A DNA stretch of 64,000 nucleotides from positions 62,001 through 126,000 of the forward strand of contig QANZ01047025.1 of assembly GCA_003254925.1 (NCBI GenBank). Direction: 5' to 3'. This DNA is from Chamaecrista fasciculata. Its lineage: Eukaryota; Streptophyta; Magnoliopsida; Fabales; Fabaceae. The translations under genes and the position numbers were made by a program. This document shows, piece after piece, positions 60,051 to 64,000 of this stretch. The notes beneath the pieces are model-generated. The model did not search any database. It saw only the letters and a list, made by a program, of their open reading frames with translations, and was not told the origin of the DNA. The first letter of the stretch is position 1. The number at the start of each line of letters is the position of its first letter.

Positions 60051-60373
60051 NTCAGAAGACGTATATTATGAGATGATAGAGATGCCAGATTCAACAAACA
60101 GTTAACAAACATATGTAATAACAAAAAGAGAAAGTCATTTGGACATTTCATCAAACAGCTTGTATGCACAAAGTCAATAAGGATCACCCAACCAATTTTC
60201 TCTTTCAAGACCAAATCACAACATGAATCCAGAAGCAAAGAAAAGAATTATGCAGTAACCCAATAATCTAAATTCATCCTTTATTCTCAGCAATTTCCCT
60301 AGAAATATATTCTCTAGGCAAACTTCATTTGTGCTTTAATCACGGCAATTAAAGGAAAACATTTGATATCCGG

Positions 60374-60824
60374 GTTTTGGCACCATTTAGCATTAATAGG
60401 ACCAAAACGCAAAGTGCACAAAATTATATGGATCAAAAACACAATTTTGACGAAGCAGTCATCTTCATCCTCAACCCACATGTTCTCCCCGACGCTCATC
60501 TTCTCACCTTCCAACTAACCACAAACCCGAAAAAATTTACTTCAAGGCAATGCCACACTGAAACGAAGAACAAACTAAAAATTGATTCTAACCTATGAAG
60601 TTTCTCCGTCATATATTTCGTAGTCTGAGATTGTCTCATCGGCTTCCTCATCGGAACTTGGGTCGAACTCTGAAAACCCAAAAAAATTATAGAGTCTAAT
60701 AGAAAAAGAGGAAGCGAAACAGAGAGAGTGAGACGGATTGAAATCCCAAAACTAAAACCATATTGGACGGAGAAGAAGAGAGAATGACATACCTCGAGCA
60801 AGCGGCGGCGGCGATCTGAGCAAG
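60374..60824 (-). repeat. 450-bp direct repeat in the Helitron, copy 2
   Basis: Differs from copy 1 at only a few positions and continues into further GGCGGCG sequence to the Helitron 5' end. Both copies share the same exon-like content, probably the 5' part of an unrecognised host gene. Confidence 0.9.
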
Positions 60825-61249
60825 CGGCGGCGTCGGCGGCGATCTGAGCTCAACCCTAGAGTGAGTGATTTGAAATCTGAAAGGAAAAAATCAGAGAAAG
60901 AGAGGCTGAGGCTTGTGTTTTGTGGAGAAAAGTTTAGAAAGAGAGAAGGAAAAAAAGAAGGAGAGGAATCTGAAATGGTAGAGAGAGAAATTTAGTGTAA
61001 TGAGAAATTTAGTGTAGTGTAGAGAGAAGTTTGAAATTTGAAATGGGAGCCATTGAAATGAAAAAGCAGAGGCGGGATGAATGATGGAGAGAGGAGCCAT
61101 TGAAATTTGTCTTTGTTAAAAAAAAAAAACGACAGATGTCAGCTATAAAAAACGACAGGTGTCAGCTAATGGTGAAGAGAGAGGAATGAACTTTGTCTAC
61201 AAAAGCGACACGTGGCAGAGCAAAACCTTGTTTTTTTGAATAGTATAGA

Positions 61250-61761
61250 TTTTAATTTAATGTCTATTTTTTTAAAATCAACTTCTATATTTATAGTTTA
61301 ACTCACTTTAACCTTTAATATTTAGTTATGTCATAATATTTTTATTTATAATTTATATGGAGAAACTAAATATAGAATTAATTCCTTGTATATCAGTACT
61401 CAGTAGTCAACCTATTAAGAAAAGAATTGCATATTCATGATAAATAAGGCTGTCCTCCAAAATCCAAGAAATCAATTCACAACAAAACAAAACCTAAGAG
61501 AAGGCTAAAAATCATGAAAGATACATTGTATTTTTCTGAAGAAGCTCTTCCTGATATTAACATTCACATGTTAGAATATAAGCCACTTTGATAAAGTCAA
61601 CAAAACATTTCCTAAAGAGTCAAACCCACCATTAGAGAAGGGTTCAAAAAAATGTCTGGAATGGCAAACCAAACTCTATCTTGGTTGCCTCAACTAAACC
61701 ATGTCATGTATTTTAGTTATATATACAAGTTGATATTCAGGAACCCAACTCTATAGGATTT
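61250..61761. other. Intergenic DNA, 3' side of NRPE1
   Basis: AT-rich; probably includes the NRPE1 3' UTR (61,440-61,761). No other feature is seen. Confidence 0.5.
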
Positions 61762-64000
61762 TCAATCATTTGTTGGAGTGGAATTTGGTTCCTTTGGAGG
61801 ACGAGGCTTTCTGAAATATTTACCGTTGAATTCTTCAGCAAGTTCGGGGTAATTTTTCCTTATCAAGTTATCAAGACACTTCCGGTATGAAAAGTCTCGT
61901 TTTTGACCATCCTTTGAGACAACATAGAGGCACCTGCTATCTTGAAACTCGCTGTGTTTGCTAACCTGTCACAATGAATCCCAACATTTTTTCAGATTAA
62001 AGAACTTCCTTAAGAGAATAAAGATGCAAATGGGAAGAATCGGTTATCATAGTAAGGAAACAAAATTTGAAGCAAAATAGAAAGTACTAAGGAAAAATAA
62101 GGTTAAACACGCAATGGTGCTGTCCAGTTCATCTGCAAATATTTAGTCCTTGAGCCAAACACAGAAGCTGCTAGTCTAGCGACAATGAATCACCCCATAG
62201 AATACAAACATGCTGCTCCGAACATACATTTCAAATCAATGCATCAACAACAAACTGTCACAAAGTTCTACAACACTTTATATAGACAAAACTTATGAAT
62301 GGCTTTAGGAGAAACTGCTCTACCTCACAGACAAGCTCACCAACATCCCAAAGAACTCATTCAACAAGTAAGGATCCATTCGACAATGGGTAATGATATT
62401 GTTGCAAGTCTCAACATTAACTAATTAATATACCGACACAATGAAACATATACATATTCCTTTATACATTTGTACTTCTATATGCCACGACCAAAGCAAA
62501 TCCTTCAAATTTTTGTAACAGTGTCAGACCCATCAAACCCTTGACAACTAAGAAATTTCTCAGTGGAAGCTTAAAGGGCAAGAAGATAATGAAGTGAACC
62601 ATACCATAAGATAATCAATCCCATTCCCCATTTTGGATTCTTTATCCGGATGGTGTTCAAAGACATTCTCGAGCACAAAAGTTTGATCCTCCACTGTCAG
62701 AGGGTCCCCATCATTGTACCTTCACACAATATTTACAATCAGAAAATTATGACAACATGAAAATGCTAGAAATTACTACATAAATTTTACACAAGCCAAT
62801 AATAATAATTAGCTTCTAAAAATTAGGAAGTTGGGCACAAAAAGGGACAACAATGTTGCATACTGGTATAGTTCCTAATAATATGACCTTTTTTTTTATT
62901 CTGGTTTTCCTTTTGATACCTTGCAGTAATCTTTTGTTAGAAGGGTAAGTCACAGTAGTAACAATTATCATAGCTACTAACAAATTCAGTAATATATAAA
63001 AACAAGGAGCAAGACTGTAAAGTGTTTAGGCAGAGCTTCCTACAATGCAGGAATAATGCCTAGTGCAGCTTCAAGTTACGCACCTTGCATGTAATCAAGC
63101 CAGGTTTTAAAAAGGAACAAGAAAAAAGGTATCACATTTGCAAAGGTTTAACCCCATAACTGCTCATATACGATATCATCATGAAGACTATATGCTCAAT
63201 GCCTTATAAACTTACCCTGATTGTTGCATAATTCGTCTAATGGACAGCATGATGGGTTCAACATCTGTGAGAATATCTTGTTCTTGCGAAGTGAATATAT
63301 CCAACCGTTGTCTGGTTGCAGTATATAATCCACCGATATTAGCATCATGATTCGCCATTCCATGTGGTTTAGAAGCACGATTCCTCCCAGCATTTGAACC
63401 CCAAACTTGTGAACCTTCAGAGCGGTTTTTCTTGAACAACTCTCTACTTTGCTTCGCCCACTGATCTCTGTCACCATCAGAGTTAGATGTAGCATAGTGT
63501 GAATCCCACCCTTGAGAACTGATAGCTTGACTGGACTCTTTCTGGATTACAGCTTGATTTGACTCAGTCCAGGAACCACCAACTTTTTTACCCCAGGCAG
63601 AAGTTGGCTCTTCCCTCTTCTGTATTGCCTTCCCATCCCAATGAGAGCTTCCTCCCCCACTCTGGTTCTCTTGGGATTTGGGTATTTCCCAAGATTGATC
63701 ATCTCTGTTCTCTTGGGATATGGGTTTTCTCCAAGAATCCTCTTGCATTTTTTCAGATCCAATGCCTTGGGGTTCGGGATTATTTTGCGTCCCTCTTTTA
63801 CCCCAGGCAGAAGTTGGCTCTTCCCTCTTCTGTATTGCCTTCCCATCCCAATGAGAGCTTCCTCCTCCACTCTGGTTCTCTTGGGATTTGGGTATTTCCC
63901 AAGATTGATCATCTCTGTTCTCTTGGGATATGGGTTTTCTCCAAGAATCCTCTTGCATTTTTTCAGATCCAATGCCTTGGGGTTCGGGATTATTTTGCGT
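61762..64000 (-). CDS. NRPE1: NRPE1, largest subunit of RNA polymerase V, C-terminal part
   Basis: Three exons on the minus strand: 63216-64000 (continues past the window), 62605-62719 and 61762-61965. They join in phase and end in TGA at 61,762-61,764. The first exon encodes a W-rich region: at least two 70-residue repeats with SAWGK, SHWDGKA and SWRKP, then SQVWGS. WG/GW repeats of NRPE1 bind ARGONAUTE4 (AGO hook) in RNA-directed DNA methylation. The last exons form the DeCL domain (YNDGDPLTVEDQ, EHHPDKESKMGNGIDYL, SRCLYVVSKDGQKRDFSYRK, NYPELAEEFNGKYFRKPRPP), which with the WG region distinguishes Pol V from Pol II. The tail after DeCL is short (KEPNSTPTND) and lacks the long QS-rich end of some species. 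The catalytic core lies outside the window. Confidence 0.93.
63588..64000 (-). repeat. 210-bp tandem repeat coding the AGO-hook region
   Basis: 'ttaccccaggcagaagttgg' recurs at a 210-bp spacing (63,588 and 63,798), and the units are almost identical at the DNA level (for example cctccccc versus cctcctcc). 210 bp is 70 codons, so frame is kept. The array runs off the window edge. Confidence 0.92.

Larger units (their letters stand above)
54984..61249 (-). mobile_element. 6.27-kb non-autonomous Helitron carrying host-gene fragments
   Basis: Read on the minus strand it starts A|TCTATACTATTCAAAA (61,249) and ends with a perfect 10-bp hairpin (GACCCGTGCA / TGCACGGGTC, 54,993-55,015) and ACTAG|T (54,984). 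The ends are the Helitron type: 5' TC, 3' hairpin plus CTAG, insertion between A and T without target duplication. No Rep/helicase gene is seen. The interior holds exon-like pieces on the minus strand with matching GT-AG borders, including parts resembling a copper ATPase and a Rab geranylgeranyl transferase. It lies between CAS and NRPE1. Three near-repeats of 'gcctgatacaatgcaaata' type lie near its 3' end (55,028-55,110). Confidence 0.9.

Overview
The window is nuclear DNA from a flowering plant, most likely a eudicot. It is AT-rich, has GT-AG introns, is crowded with plant transposable-element relics, and carries genes found only in land plants: a thylakoid CAS protein, the largest subunit of RNA polymerase V, an AP2/ERF factor and MIR162. 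The species cannot be named from sequence alone. Four single N characters (6591, 19382, 29937, 60051) mark assembly joins, and three of them coincide with broken features.

Layout. 1-15,900 is gene-free: a 2.27-kb foldback element with telomere-like arms, a LINE on the minus strand, a MITE, two short Helitrons, a copia-like LTR remnant and three further foldback elements. 15,957-21,772 is a P4-type ATPase (phospholipid flippase, ALA family) on the plus strand. It has an in-frame stop and an eroded catalytic exon, so I call it a pseudogene. 24,023-24,517 is an intronless four-EF-hand calcium sensor of the CML15/16 type. 26.5-28.9 kb holds a tRNA-derived SINE, a small membrane-protein gene (minus) and a GC-rich non-autonomous hAT element with a perfect 8-bp target duplication. 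A MIR162 hairpin lies at 30,563-30,680. An AP2/ERF gene is at 36,974-37,720 (minus). 40,345-43,659 is one 3.3-kb LTR-like unit (TG...CA, 5-bp target duplication, own TATA box), best read as a giant solo LTR. 43.7-47.8 kb is a nest of repeats with an NB-LRR relic. An intronless serine carboxypeptidase (SCPL50/51 type) is at 48,128-49,486 (minus), with a U6 snRNA fragment and a hairpin just after its stop. The six-exon CAS gene is at 51,584-54,190. 54,984-61,249 is a complete 6.27-kb non-autonomous Helitron that has captured exon fragments of several host genes. The window ends inside NRPE1 (minus), showing its DeCL domain and part of a near-identical 210-bp W-rich repeat.

The genes do not form one pathway. 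There is a small-RNA theme, though: MIR162 (the DCL1 feedback miRNA), NRPE1 (RNA-directed DNA methylation) and an unusual density of long inverted repeats whose transcripts would fold into dsRNA. Links between these are inference only.
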